From NCBI GenBank assembly GCA_025354965.1, contig JANXLW010000007.1:1-11560 (forward strand): 11,560 nt of DNA. Reading direction: 5' to 3'. The notes beneath the pieces are model-generated. The model had not been told where the DNA came from. It worked only from the letters and a program-made list of their open reading frames with translations, and made no database searches. Shown here in pieces: positions 1 to 6,473 of the stretch (the first letter of the stretch is position 1; the number at the start of each line of letters is the position of its first letter). This DNA comes from Betaproteobacteria bacterium. Lineage in GTDB: Bacteria; Pseudomonadota; Gammaproteobacteria; Burkholderiales; Burkholderiaceae_C. Made by a program: the position numbers and the translations under genes.

Positions 1-1648
1 TAATACCGGGTTGCATCTTGCCTTTGAACCGCACCAGCACACTCTCCGGCATGTCCAGCGGCATCACACCCGTGGCAGCGCCGAACGCCACCAAACCAGA
101 ACCCGCCGGAAAGCTGATACCGATCGGGAAACGGGTATGGCTGTCACCGCCCGTACCCACCGTATCTGGCAGCAACATGCGGTTCAACCAGCTGTGAATG
201 ATGCCGTCACCCGGGCGCAGGGGAACACCGCCGCGTGTACTCATGAACTCAGGCAGTTCATGGTGCATCTTCACATCCACCGGTTTCGGGTAAGCAGCGG
301 TATGGCAGAACGATTGCATCACCAAGTCGGCGCTGAAGCCCAGGCAGGCCAAGTCTTTCAGCTCGTCACGGGTCATCGGGCCGGTCGTATCCTGTGACCC
401 AACGCTGGTCATCCTGGGTTCACAGTAGGTACCGGGGCGAACACCTTGTTGGTTGCCAGCGACCACCGGCAAACCGCAAGCACGACCGACCATTTTTTGC
501 GCCAACGTGAAACCCTTGTGGGTATCAGCCGGGTTTTGCGGCAGGCGGAACAACGCACTCACAGGCAATCCCAATGCCTCGCGCGCCTTGGCGGTGAGTC
601 CTCGGCCGATGATCAAAGGAATGCGACCACCGGCACGCACTTCATCAAACAGGACCTCACTTTTGACTTTAAATTCGGCAATTACCTTACCGCCCTTGAG
701 CGCCTTGCCGTCATAGGGGCGCAGTTCCACGACGTCGCCCATGTTCATCTGACTTACGTCCAGTTCAATCGGCAGCGCGCCCGAATCTTCCATCGTGTTG
801 TAAAAAATCGGGGCGATCTTTGAACCCAGACAGACACCGCCAAAACGTTTGTTCGGAACGAACGGAATGTCTTCACCGGTGAACCACAGCACCGAGTTGG
901 TGGCTGATTTGCGGGATGAACCGGTTCCCACCACATCGCCCACATAAGCCACCAAATTGCCTTTGGCCTTGAGGTCGTTGATGAACTTCACCGGACCGCG
1001 TTTGCCGTCTTCTTCCGGCACGATGCCGGGGCGCGCATTTTTGTGCATCGCCAGGGCGTGCAAGGGAATGTCGGGGCGACTGAAAGCATCAGGCGCAGGT
1101 GACAAATCATCAGTGTTGATCTCGCCTTCCACCTTGAAAACGGTGAGCGTAATGGACTGCGGCACCTCGGGACGTGATGTAAACCACTCGGCATCGGCCC
1201 AACTCAGCAGCACGGCTTTGGCCTGGGCGTTCCCTTTGTCGGCTTTTTCTTTGACATCATGAAACTGGTCAAACATCAGCAAGGTCTTCTTGAGCCCGTT
1301 GGCTGCAACCTGCGCAACCACTGCGTCGTCGAGCAAATCCACCAGCGAGCTGATGTTGTAGCCGCCGAGCATGGTACCCAGCAGTTCTGTCGCCTTTTCA
1401 CGAGAAATAAGCGGGCATTTTTCGGTGCCATGCGCTACCGCGGCCAGATAGGATGCTTTGACCTTGGCGGCATCATCAACACCAGCAGGCACACGATGCG
1501 TGATCAGGTCCACCAGCGTGGCTTCTTCACCTTGTGGTGGCCTTTTCAGCAGCTCAATGAGTTCAACGGTCTGCTTGGCAGACAAGGGTAATGGGGGAAT
1601 ACCAATGGCGGCGCGTTCGGCAACATGGGCACGATAGGACTGCAACAT
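1..1648 (-). CDS. acnB: Aconitate hydratase B, N-terminal 549 residues (cut by left edge)
   Basis: This is bifunctional aconitase B, which interconverts citrate and isocitrate in the cytosolic TCA cycle; the family also hydrates 2-methyl-cis-aconitate. The reading frame is open from the ATG at 1648 to the window edge with no stop, so about 300 C-terminal residues of a protein usually near 860 are missing. Visible parts are the N-terminal HEAT-like helical domain (about residues 1-160), the swivel domain with GTGSSRKSATNS near residues 237-248, and the start of the catalytic core with GTGGDSHTRFP near residue 500. The three cysteines that hold the [4Fe-4S] cluster lie in the missing part. The start is supported by AAGGAG at 1655-1660, six bases upstream. 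The gene is last in the leftward mdh block, 61 bases after the exported protein. In E. coli AcnB the N-terminal region also supports RNA binding; whether that holds here is unknown. Confidence 0.97.
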   Translation of the reverse strand, partial: MLQSYRAHVAERAAIGIPPLPLSAKQTVELIELLKRPPQGEEATLVDLITHRVPAGVDDAAKVKASYLAAVAHGTEKCPLISREKATELLGTMLGGYNISSLVDLLDDAVVAQVAANGLKKTLLMFDQFHDVKEKADKGNAQAKAVLLSWADAEWFTSRPEVPQSITLTVFKVEGEINTDDLSPAPDAFSRPDIPLHALAMHKNARPGIVPEEDGKRGPVKFINDLKAKGNLVAYVGDVVGTGSSRKSATNSVLWFTGEDIPFVPNKRFGGVCLGSKIAPIFYNTMEDSGALPIELDVSQMNMGDVVELRPYDGKALKGGKVIAEFKVKSEVLFDEVRAGGRIPLIIGRGLTAKAREALGLPVSALFRLPQNPADTHKGFTLAQKMVGRACGLPVVAGNQQGVRPGTYCEPRMTSVGSQDTTGPMTRDELKDLACLGFSADLVMQSFCHTAAYPKPVDVKMHHELPEFMSTRGGVPLRPGDGIIHSWLNRMLLPDTVGTGGDSHTRFPIGISFPAGSGLVAFGAATGVMPLDMPESVLVRFKGKMQPGI

Positions 1649-1709
1649 GATCAACTCCTTCTATATCAAAAAATGGTTTTGCCCTTTTGGGTTGGGCGAA
1701 TTTAACTAT

Positions 1710-2246
1710 CTATTTGGCAGCGACTTCGCCAGGTGATTCGAGAACGCTGGGTGCTGGATTTTTTATCAACATCTCGGCCACCACAACTTGATCCGGACTC
1801 TTGCAGTCATCGGCTAGCCGCTGTCCGAGCTTCTGATTCATCAGCATGGACTTGTTCGCCAGCTGCAACCAGACTGCGCCGACCTTGCGGTCCTCCAACC
1901 GGATCGCGCCGGTGCTGGTTTCAACCGGAAACATGCGGTATTTCTGATTCTTGAGTTGCACATTGAAATATCCCGGCGCTGTGGCGTCCGCGGTTAATGT
2001 GACGAATGCGCCCAGCTCGCACGGTAGCTTACCCTGGTACACCCGCAGCGCAATAGCCAACTCGGCCGGGGACAACGCGGCTTCTGCCGCCTGAATACCC
2101 ACCGCCATTTGATTGGCCTTGGTTTTGATTTCAACCCTGCTGGCAGTCAAGGGCTTGAGGTTGCCATCCACCTTGGCAGGCGTCTGCGCCAGCAGTGCGA
2201 ACGGCACAACTGACAGAAAGACAGTTGCAAGAAGCGTTTTGATCAT
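1710..2246 (-). CDS. Exported protein of unknown function, two cysteines, in the mdh-acnB block
   Basis: I do not recognise a characterised family for this 178-residue protein. It begins with a typical Sec signal peptide: positively charged start MIKT, hydrophobic core to about residue 19, and likely cleavage after LLA at residue 20. No later membrane segment is visible, so a periplasmic location is inferred. The mature part has a helix-like, alanine-rich stretch (about 44-70), then a probably beta-rich section, and exactly two cysteines (C76 in KLPCELG, C148 in ADDCKSP) that could form a disulfide. There is no lipobox. The start has AAGGA five bases upstream. It lies 22 bases after the CitE-like gene and 61 bases before acnB, all on the same strand, so co-transcription with TCA enzymes is likely. 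A function cannot be assigned from the sequence; its location in the cell differs from that of its cytosolic neighbours. Confidence 0.9.
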   Translation of the reverse strand: MIKTLLATVFLSVVPFALLAQTPAKVDGNLKPLTASRVEIKTKANQMAVGIQAAEAALSPAELAIALRVYQGKLPCELGAFVTLTADATAPGYFNVQLKNQKYRMFPVETSTGAIRLEDRKVGAVWLQLANKSMLMNQKLGQRLADDCKSPDQVVVAEMLIKNPAPSVLESPGEVAAK

Positions 2247-2268
2247 TGGAATCCTTGGTCAGTGAAAT

Positions 2269-3312
2269 TTAGCTCAACAAACGCCGGGCTTCTGCCGGGA
2301 GATACCTTCCGGTCCGGTGCGCCCGCTCTAGTACCTGCCAAAAATAGCGGTAACTTGCGCGGTCGTGTAATTTTCCACCCAAAGACATTGGAGCCCAATC
2401 TGATTTTCCCGCTTCCAGCATGATATGCGTGGCCAATTCAACCTCGTTTTTAGTAGGTGCAAAGGCTTCCAAAATAGGCCTGATCTGGATCGGATGAATA
2501 CTCCACATTCGGGTAAAACCCAATGCACGACAGGCCCGACTGGCCGCAGTCAACACCATTGCCGTGTCGCTGAATTCTGTCACTACGCTGTGCGCTGGCA
2601 CTTTGCCATGCGCATGACAGGCCGACGCAATCTCCAGCTTGGCTCGAAGCACCAGGGGATGAGAAAACTGGTCTAACCCAGCGCTATCCTGGTCGGCACT
2701 GACACCCATCGCACTTGCAGGAATTGCGCCACCATGGGCAGAAACAAAATCCATCAACCCAAAGCTGAGTGATTGCACCCTGGGGTGCGCCGCGATCTCG
2801 AAGACCTGGTGAACCGAGGCTGGTGACTCAATCAACACGTGCAAAGGCAATGTCTGCGTTCGTCCGGACTTGGCCACCAGCCGATCCACCTGTTGCACCG
2901 CCCGGTTTACCTCTTCGACTGTTTCCACTTTCGGAATCATCAGGTGGCACAAGGCGCCAGCCGCGCCACCGATAATGATGTCCACATCCTGCTCAAACGC
3001 AGAATGACCCACCGGATGTACCCGCACCGCAACCCGCGGAACAATACTTGATGATCGAACGTTTACAGCGCCATGCGCCTGATTGGCAAGGGCTACAACC
3101 ATATGGGCGTGGTCTATTTCACCGCCCACTGGAGCACCATCCTCGCAATCCAGCGTGACGTCAAACACACAAGCGCCGAATTCCTCAGACATTTCAGCCT
3201 GCAGAGCCAAGCTCTTGCGCATTCGCGCCTCCACACCGCTGAAATGGTCGCATACCGGTAAAGAAGTCACTGCCGCCTGAGCGCCCAGCAGAACTTCGCG
3301 CGGATGCCTCAC
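2269..3312 (-). CDS. HpcH/HpaI aldolase/citrate lyase family protein (CitE- or malyl-CoA-lyase-like)
   Basis: This 347-residue TIM-barrel protein belongs to the CitE-like CoA-ester lyase branch of the HpcH/HpaI family, whose members cleave or form C-C bonds in substrates such as citryl-, malyl- or citramalyl-CoA. Family features are visible in order: DVTLDCEDG at 51-59, the RVHP arginine at R97, IPKVET near 126-131, LIESP with E162, FGLMDF with D188, and the SIHPIQI signature near the C terminus. E162 and D188 fit the magnesium-binding pair of the family. At 347 residues it is longer than CitE of citrate lyase (about 290) and closer to malyl-CoA lyases. No citrate-lyase partner subunits lie nearby, so it is probably not part of that complex. 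The start is a GTG with an in-frame TAA 18 bases upstream and no clear Shine-Dalgarno; with only 27 bases from the mdh stop, translational coupling is plausible. The substrate is unknown. Confidence 0.92.
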   Translation of the reverse strand: MRHPREVLLGAQAAVTSLPVCDHFSGVEARMRKSLALQAEMSEEFGACVFDVTLDCEDGAPVGGEIDHAHMVVALANQAHGAVNVRSSSIVPRVAVRVHPVGHSAFEQDVDIIIGGAAGALCHLMIPKVETVEEVNRAVQQVDRLVAKSGRTQTLPLHVLIESPASVHQVFEIAAHPRVQSLSFGLMDFVSAHGGAIPASAMGVSADQDSAGLDQFSHPLVLRAKLEIASACHAHGKVPAHSVVTEFSDTAMVLTAASRACRALGFTRMWSIHPIQIRPILEAFAPTKNEVELATHIMLEAGKSDWAPMSLGGKLHDRASYRYFWQVLERAHRTGRYLPAEARRLLS

Positions 3313-3339
3313 AGCACTTGAATCGCGTTAATGCACCGC

Positions 3340-4326
3340 TTACAGCAGGTGTGCGACGCCAGCCTGCTCGTCTTGCAACTCCTTGAGGGTTTTGTTAATG
3401 CATTCCTGACTGAAGATGTCAATCGCCAAGCCTTCAACCACTTTGTATTCACCGCCCGAGCAGGTCACTGCAAAACCGAACATGGTATCTTTCGGGATGC
3501 CATACTGTCCGTCAGACGGAATCCCCATGGTGACCCACTTGCCATTGGTACCCAAGGCCCAGTCACGCATGTGATCAATGGCGGCATTGGCCGCAGAGGC
3601 TGCCGACGACACACCGCGCGCAGCAATGATTGCCGCTCCGCGCTTGCCCACGGTGGGTAGGAAAGTGTTGGCGTTCCATCCCTGGTCGTTGATCATGTCT
3701 TTGACACTGGCGCCATTGATAGTTGCAAAGCGATAGTCAGCATACATGGTGGGTGAGTGATTTCCCCAGACTGCCATCTTTTCAATATCCGCCACTGCCT
3801 TGCCAGTCTTCGACGCCAGTTGGCTCAGTGCCCGGTTGTGGTCCAGGCGCAGCATGGCGGTAAAGTTTTTGCGTGGCAGATCCGGCGCGCTCTTCATGGC
3901 AATATAGGCATTTGTGTTGGCCGGGTTGCCCACAACCAACACTTTGACGTTACGGCTTGCAACGGCATTCAGCGCCTTGCCTTGTGCCGTGAAAATTGCG
4001 CCATTGACGGCCAGCAACTCGGCTCGCTCCATTCCCGGTCCGCGCGGACGCGAGCCGATCAACAAGGCATAGTCCGCATCCTTGAAGGCGGTCATCGGGT
4101 CACTATGCGCTTCCATACTGACCAGCAGCGGGAAGGCGCAGTCCTGCAATTCCATCATCACGCCCTGCAGCGCTTGCTGTGGCTTCTCCATGGGAACTTC
4201 GAGCAGTTGCAGAATCACGGGCTGATCTTTGCCCAGCATCTCGCCGGATGCAATACGAAACAGGATTGCGTAACCAATTTGACCTGCGGCGCCGGTGACG
4301 GCAACGCGGACGGGCTTTTTGCTCAT
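3340..4326 (-). CDS. mdh: Malate dehydrogenase (NAD-dependent)
   Basis: This enzyme oxidises malate to oxaloacetate with NAD in the cytosol, feeding citrate synthase encoded in the same window. Its 328 residues match the MDH family related to eukaryotic cytosolic MDH. The Rossmann dinucleotide motif GAAGQIG is at 12-18, with the acidic E43 at the end of the second strand, which favours NAD. The substrate loop RPRGPGMER spans 93-101, the catalytic LDHNR contains D162 and R165, and the catalytic histidine is H190 in WGNHSP. Nothing essential is missing. The start has GGAG at 4335-4338, eight bases upstream. It is the first gene of the leftward block and is divergent from the GntR regulator. The shared 182-base region holds a candidate promoter and palindromic operator, so control by the regulator is a reasonable inference. 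Confidence 0.97.
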   Translation of the reverse strand: MSKKPVRVAVTGAAGQIGYAILFRIASGEMLGKDQPVILQLLEVPMEKPQQALQGVMMELQDCAFPLLVSMEAHSDPMTAFKDADYALLIGSRPRGPGMERAELLAVNGAIFTAQGKALNAVASRNVKVLVVGNPANTNAYIAMKSAPDLPRKNFTAMLRLDHNRALSQLASKTGKAVADIEKMAVWGNHSPTMYADYRFATINGASVKDMINDQGWNANTFLPTVGKRGAAIIAARGVSSAASAANAAIDHMRDWALGTNGKWVTMGIPSDGQYGIPKDTMFGFAVTCSGGEYKVVEGLAIDIFSQECINKTLKELQDEQAGVAHLL

Positions 4327-4406
4327 GGTGAGTACTCCAGAAGTGTTGTGAAGAGGGTGCTGAAAGGTTCAAGCCGGGTTGCCTGCGCCTAGCAGAATGC
4401 CAACCA

Positions 4407-4436
4407 AGTTTACTCTGGAAAACCCTGAGTCGTCAA
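4407..4436 (-). promoter_or_regulatory. Candidate sigma70 promoter for mdh
   Basis: Read on the minus strand, a -35-like TTGACG (4431-4436) is followed after 18 bases by a -10-like TAAACT (4407-4412). The fit is good at -35 and moderate at -10. It would give a leader of roughly 75 bases before the mdh ATG. The palindrome at 4445-4462 lies just upstream of this -35. This is pattern matching by eye only. Confidence 0.4.
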
Positions 4437-4437
4437 T

Positions 4438-4465
4438 TTGTCTTATGTCTTATATAAGATATGAT
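4438..4465 (+). promoter_or_regulatory. Candidate sigma70 promoter for the GntR gene
   Basis: A -35-like TTGTCT (4438-4443) and a -10-like TATGAT (4460-4465) are separated by 16 bases. The core of the palindromic operator fills the spacer, so a bound protein would block RNA polymerase. That layout is typical of autorepressed GntR genes. The predicted leader to the ATG at 4509 is about 37 bases. Confidence 0.45.
4445..4462. promoter_or_regulatory. Near-perfect 18-base palindrome, candidate GntR operator
   Basis: The sequence ATGTCTTATATAAGATAT has eight of nine base pairs complementary around its centre, including a perfect 12-base core TCTTATATAAGA at 4448-4459. The size and symmetry suit a dimeric winged-helix regulator such as the adjacent GntR protein. 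GTCTTAT also occurs directly upstream (4440-4446) as a tandem repeat of the left half-site (4447-4453), so a second binding register is possible. I saw no other convincing copy in the window. Assignment to this regulator is inferred from position. Confidence 0.6.
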
Positions 4466-4508
4466 TCGGTTTGTCTGAGCACTGAAGCTGGTACGAGGTC
4501 AACCATTC

Positions 4509-5309
4509 ATGTCAACACCATTTTCTCCCTTGACAGGAGCCGCTCTGACGGGTGCCGAACGCATGGCACCGGCAGCGACTGTTACACCCTCGTTCAGCCC
4601 GCTGTATCGGCAGATCAAGGTACTTATACTGAACGGACTGAGACTTGGCGAATGGAAACCGGGTGAGGGCATCCCAAGTGAAATGGACCTTGCAACACGC
4701 TTTCATGTGAGTCAGGGAACAGTCCGCAAGGCGATCGACGAACTCGCCGCCGAGAACCTGCTTGTACGCCGGCAAGGCAAAGGCACATTTGTGGCAACTC
4801 ATGCGGAACAGCAGGTGCAGTTTCGCTTTTTGAAGCTGGTACCGGACAGTGGCAGACCTGGAAGCGAGGGCCCCGCCCATCGTGACATCATTGAATGCCG
4901 TCGGTCTAGCGCCAACTCAGAGGTGGCACGCGCGCTGGCGCTGAGCGCCGGTGATGCTGTTCTGCAGGTGCGACGAGTTTTGAGTTTTTTGGGTACGCCC
5001 ACGATTCTGGAGGACATTTGGCTGCCAGCGGACCCCTTTAAGGGTCTGACCGCGGAACGACTGGCCGCTTACCAGGGTCCGATGTACGCTTTATTTGAAA
5101 CCGAATTCAATGTGAGAATGGTTCGTGCCGAGGAGAAAATTCGCGCAGAACCGGCCAATGAGGGTCGCGAAAAACTATTGCGAGTTGAGATTGGAACCCC
5201 CCTGCTTAGCGTAGAGCGCATTGCCTACACCTACAAAGACGTTCCGATGGAGTTGCGTCGCGGCTACTACTGCACAGAAACACACTACTACCACAACACC
5301 TTGGGCTGA
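4509..5309 (+). CDS. GntR-family transcriptional regulator, HutC/UTRA type
   Basis: This 266-residue DNA-binding protein has an N-terminal winged helix-turn-helix (about 31-97: PLYRQIK, then GEGIPSEMDLA, VSQGTVRKAIDEL and RQGKGTFV) followed by a C-terminal UTRA effector domain (about 115-262), ending in the family-typical YYCTETHYYHNTLG. UTRA domains bind small metabolites, which usually alter DNA affinity; the ligand here cannot be read from sequence. The ATG at 4509 has GAGG at 4495-4498, ten bases upstream. A second ATG at 4563 (residue 19) could be the true start, because the first 25 or so residues are low in predicted structure and lie outside the HTH. Its position between mdh and sdhC, with a palindrome in its own promoter, suggests an autoregulated controller of TCA genes. 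That role is inferred. Confidence 0.93.
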   Translation: MSTPFSPLTGAALTGAERMAPAATVTPSFSPLYRQIKVLILNGLRLGEWKPGEGIPSEMDLATRFHVSQGTVRKAIDELAAENLLVRRQGKGTFVATHAEQQVQFRFLKLVPDSGRPGSEGPAHRDIIECRRSSANSEVARALALSAGDAVLQVRRVLSFLGTPTILEDIWLPADPFKGLTAERLAAYQGPMYALFETEFNVRMVRAEEKIRAEPANEGREKLLRVEIGTPLLSVERIAYTYKDVPMELRRGYYCTETHYYHNTLG

Positions 5310-5517
5310 ATTGGGCAACGGATAACTTGTATGAAGGTCAGACACCGAAGTCCGCTCGCAGGTATCGATTTTGTTTGCAGTTGAGATGCACTTTTGCCGT
5401 CAAAATTTCTTACCGTTAAATTTCCTGGGCAGCGCTCGATGGTGCATTGCAATAGAATTTCATGGTCCGCAGTTTTCCCCATTTACCCAGCAGTTACTCA
5501 AACATTGAAAGCCAAGC
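5310..5517 (+). other. Leader region between the GntR gene and sdhC
   Basis: This 208-base stretch holds no convincing gene and no clear terminator for the regulator gene. A weak promoter candidate is TTGCCG (5394-5399) and TTAAAT (5416-5421) with a 16-base spacer. AAATTT occurs on both sides of a short AT-rich segment (5403-5408 and 5418-5423), and there is an 8-base palindrome ATTGCAAT at 5446-5453. None matches the palindrome at 4445-4462. The sdh genes may use a promoter here, read-through from the regulator gene, or both. Confidence 0.4.
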
Positions 5518-5964
5518 ATGCCCGAATTAGCAGCAGTTGCAAACAGCAAGCGCCCAGAATTCCGAAACATCAACGCCTTCACTGACCTCCCCGGTTACGG
5601 TCTGCCGATTGCAGGCATCGTATCTATATTGCATCGCGTCAGCGGAGCGCTCATGTTTTTCCTGATGCCCTTCGTCATCTGGATGTTTGATCGTTCGATC
5701 TCCTCTGAGATTTCATTTGCAAAATTTAAAGCTGCTTTCAATTTAGGTATGCTGGGCTTGCCTGGCATTCTTTGGAAGCTGGTCGCGTTGGCACTCATAT
5801 GGGCCTATCTACATCACTTTGTCGCGGGTCTTCGCCATCTGTGGATGGATATCAGCCATGACGCAGTCAGCAAGGAGTTTGGCAAATCATCTGCAGTTGT
5901 TACTGTGACCATGAGCATTGGCCTTGCACTGGTGCTCGGCGCCAAGTTGTTTGGTCTCTATTGA
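5518..5964 (+). CDS. sdhC: Succinate dehydrogenase cytochrome b556 subunit
   Basis: SdhC is one of two membrane anchors of succinate:quinone oxidoreductase (complex II) in the inner membrane; it helps bind heme b and ubiquinone. The 148-residue protein has three hydrophobic segments (about 30-57, 84-106 and 125-147). The quinone-site signature SILHRVSG is at 36-43, with S36 and R40 matching E. coli S27 and R31. In HHFVAGLRHLWMD, H100 aligns with the heme-ligand H84 of E. coli. The ATG at 5518 has GAAAG at 5507-5511, six bases upstream. It is the first of the sdhC-sdhD-sdhA-sdhB order on the same strand. The soluble N-terminal extension of about 16 residues before the first helix is longer than in E. 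coli, which may be a lineage feature. Confidence 0.96.
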   Translation: MPELAAVANSKRPEFRNINAFTDLPGYGLPIAGIVSILHRVSGALMFFLMPFVIWMFDRSISSEISFAKFKAAFNLGMLGLPGILWKLVALALIWAYLHHFVAGLRHLWMDISHDAVSKEFGKSSAVVTVTMSIGLALVLGAKLFGLY

Positions 5965-6043
5965 ATATTGAAAACTGTCAGAGCCTGCTACTGTCGGGAT
6001 TGGACTAGCTGCGTCTGCAACCGTTAACTGAAGGAAGAACGCC

Positions 6044-6409
6044 ATGTCTATTAATTTTGGATCCAAGCGGATTGTTGTGGGTGCTCGATATGGTCTGCGT
6101 GATTGGCTGGGTCAGCGAGTCACAGCCGCACTGATGGCTCTTTTCACCCTTTTGGTTCTGGCTCAAGTCATCTTCAGCAAAGGCCCGATTGGCTACGACC
6201 GGTGGGCCGGCATTTTTTCTTCGCAATGGATGAAGGCACTCACCTTCACCGTCATCGTTGCGCTGCTGTACCACGTGTGGATCGGCATGCGCGATATCTG
6301 GATGGACTACATAAAGCCAGTCAGCCTGCGCTTGGTTCTGCATGTGTTCACCATTGTCTGGTTGCTTGCCTGTGCTGGCTGGGGTATCCAGGTACTGTGG
6401 CGTTTATAA
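6044..6409 (+). CDS. sdhD: Succinate dehydrogenase hydrophobic membrane anchor subunit
   Basis: SdhD is the second membrane anchor of complex II and pairs with SdhC around heme b and the quinone site. It has 121 residues and three membrane segments (about 25-45, 63-82 and 92-118). The signature YHVWIGMRDIWMDYIKP contains H77 and Y89, which align with the heme-ligand H71 and quinone-binding Y83 of E. coli. The start has AAGGA at 6031-6035, eight bases upstream. A 79-base gap separates it from sdhC; I saw no hairpin or promoter of note there. In E. coli sdhC and sdhD are much closer, so the spacing is slightly unusual. Confidence 0.95.
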   Translation: MSINFGSKRIVVGARYGLRDWLGQRVTAALMALFTLLVLAQVIFSKGPIGYDRWAGIFSSQWMKALTFTVIVALLYHVWIGMRDIWMDYIKPVSLRLVLHVFTIVWLLACAGWGIQVLWRL

Positions 6410-6473
6410 ACGTTTTGACTGTGGCGCTCCAAGTCCTTTTTCACCGCATTTGCACACCAAGACTCAAAAAATC

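Noticed and set aside
1..1648. Apparent absence of one long gene at the left edge, suggesting a broken acnB
   Set aside because: Translating the minus strand from 1648 gives one uninterrupted AcnB frame to the edge. It only lacks a stop because the window ends, so it is not a pseudogene.
1668..1697. Possible terminator between the exported-protein gene and acnB
   Set aside because: The stem is only four pairs (GCCC at 1681-1684 with GGGC at 1694-1697), the loop is nine bases, and the run of T on the minus strand is offset by about seven bases. It is too weak to call.
3757..4392. 211-codon open frame on the plus strand
   Set aside because: It is antisense to mdh, overlaps the divergent promoter region and resembles no family; the mdh frame is intact.
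5326..5336. CTTGTATGAAG after the GntR gene as a second operator copy
   Set aside because: Only the outer three base pairs are complementary and the spacing differs from the CTTATATAAG core upstream of the regulator.
6342..6473. N-terminal extension of SdhA by 44 residues
   Set aside because: It would overlap sdhD in another frame, and the added residues do not resemble SdhA N termini. The ATG at 6474 gives the normal family length.
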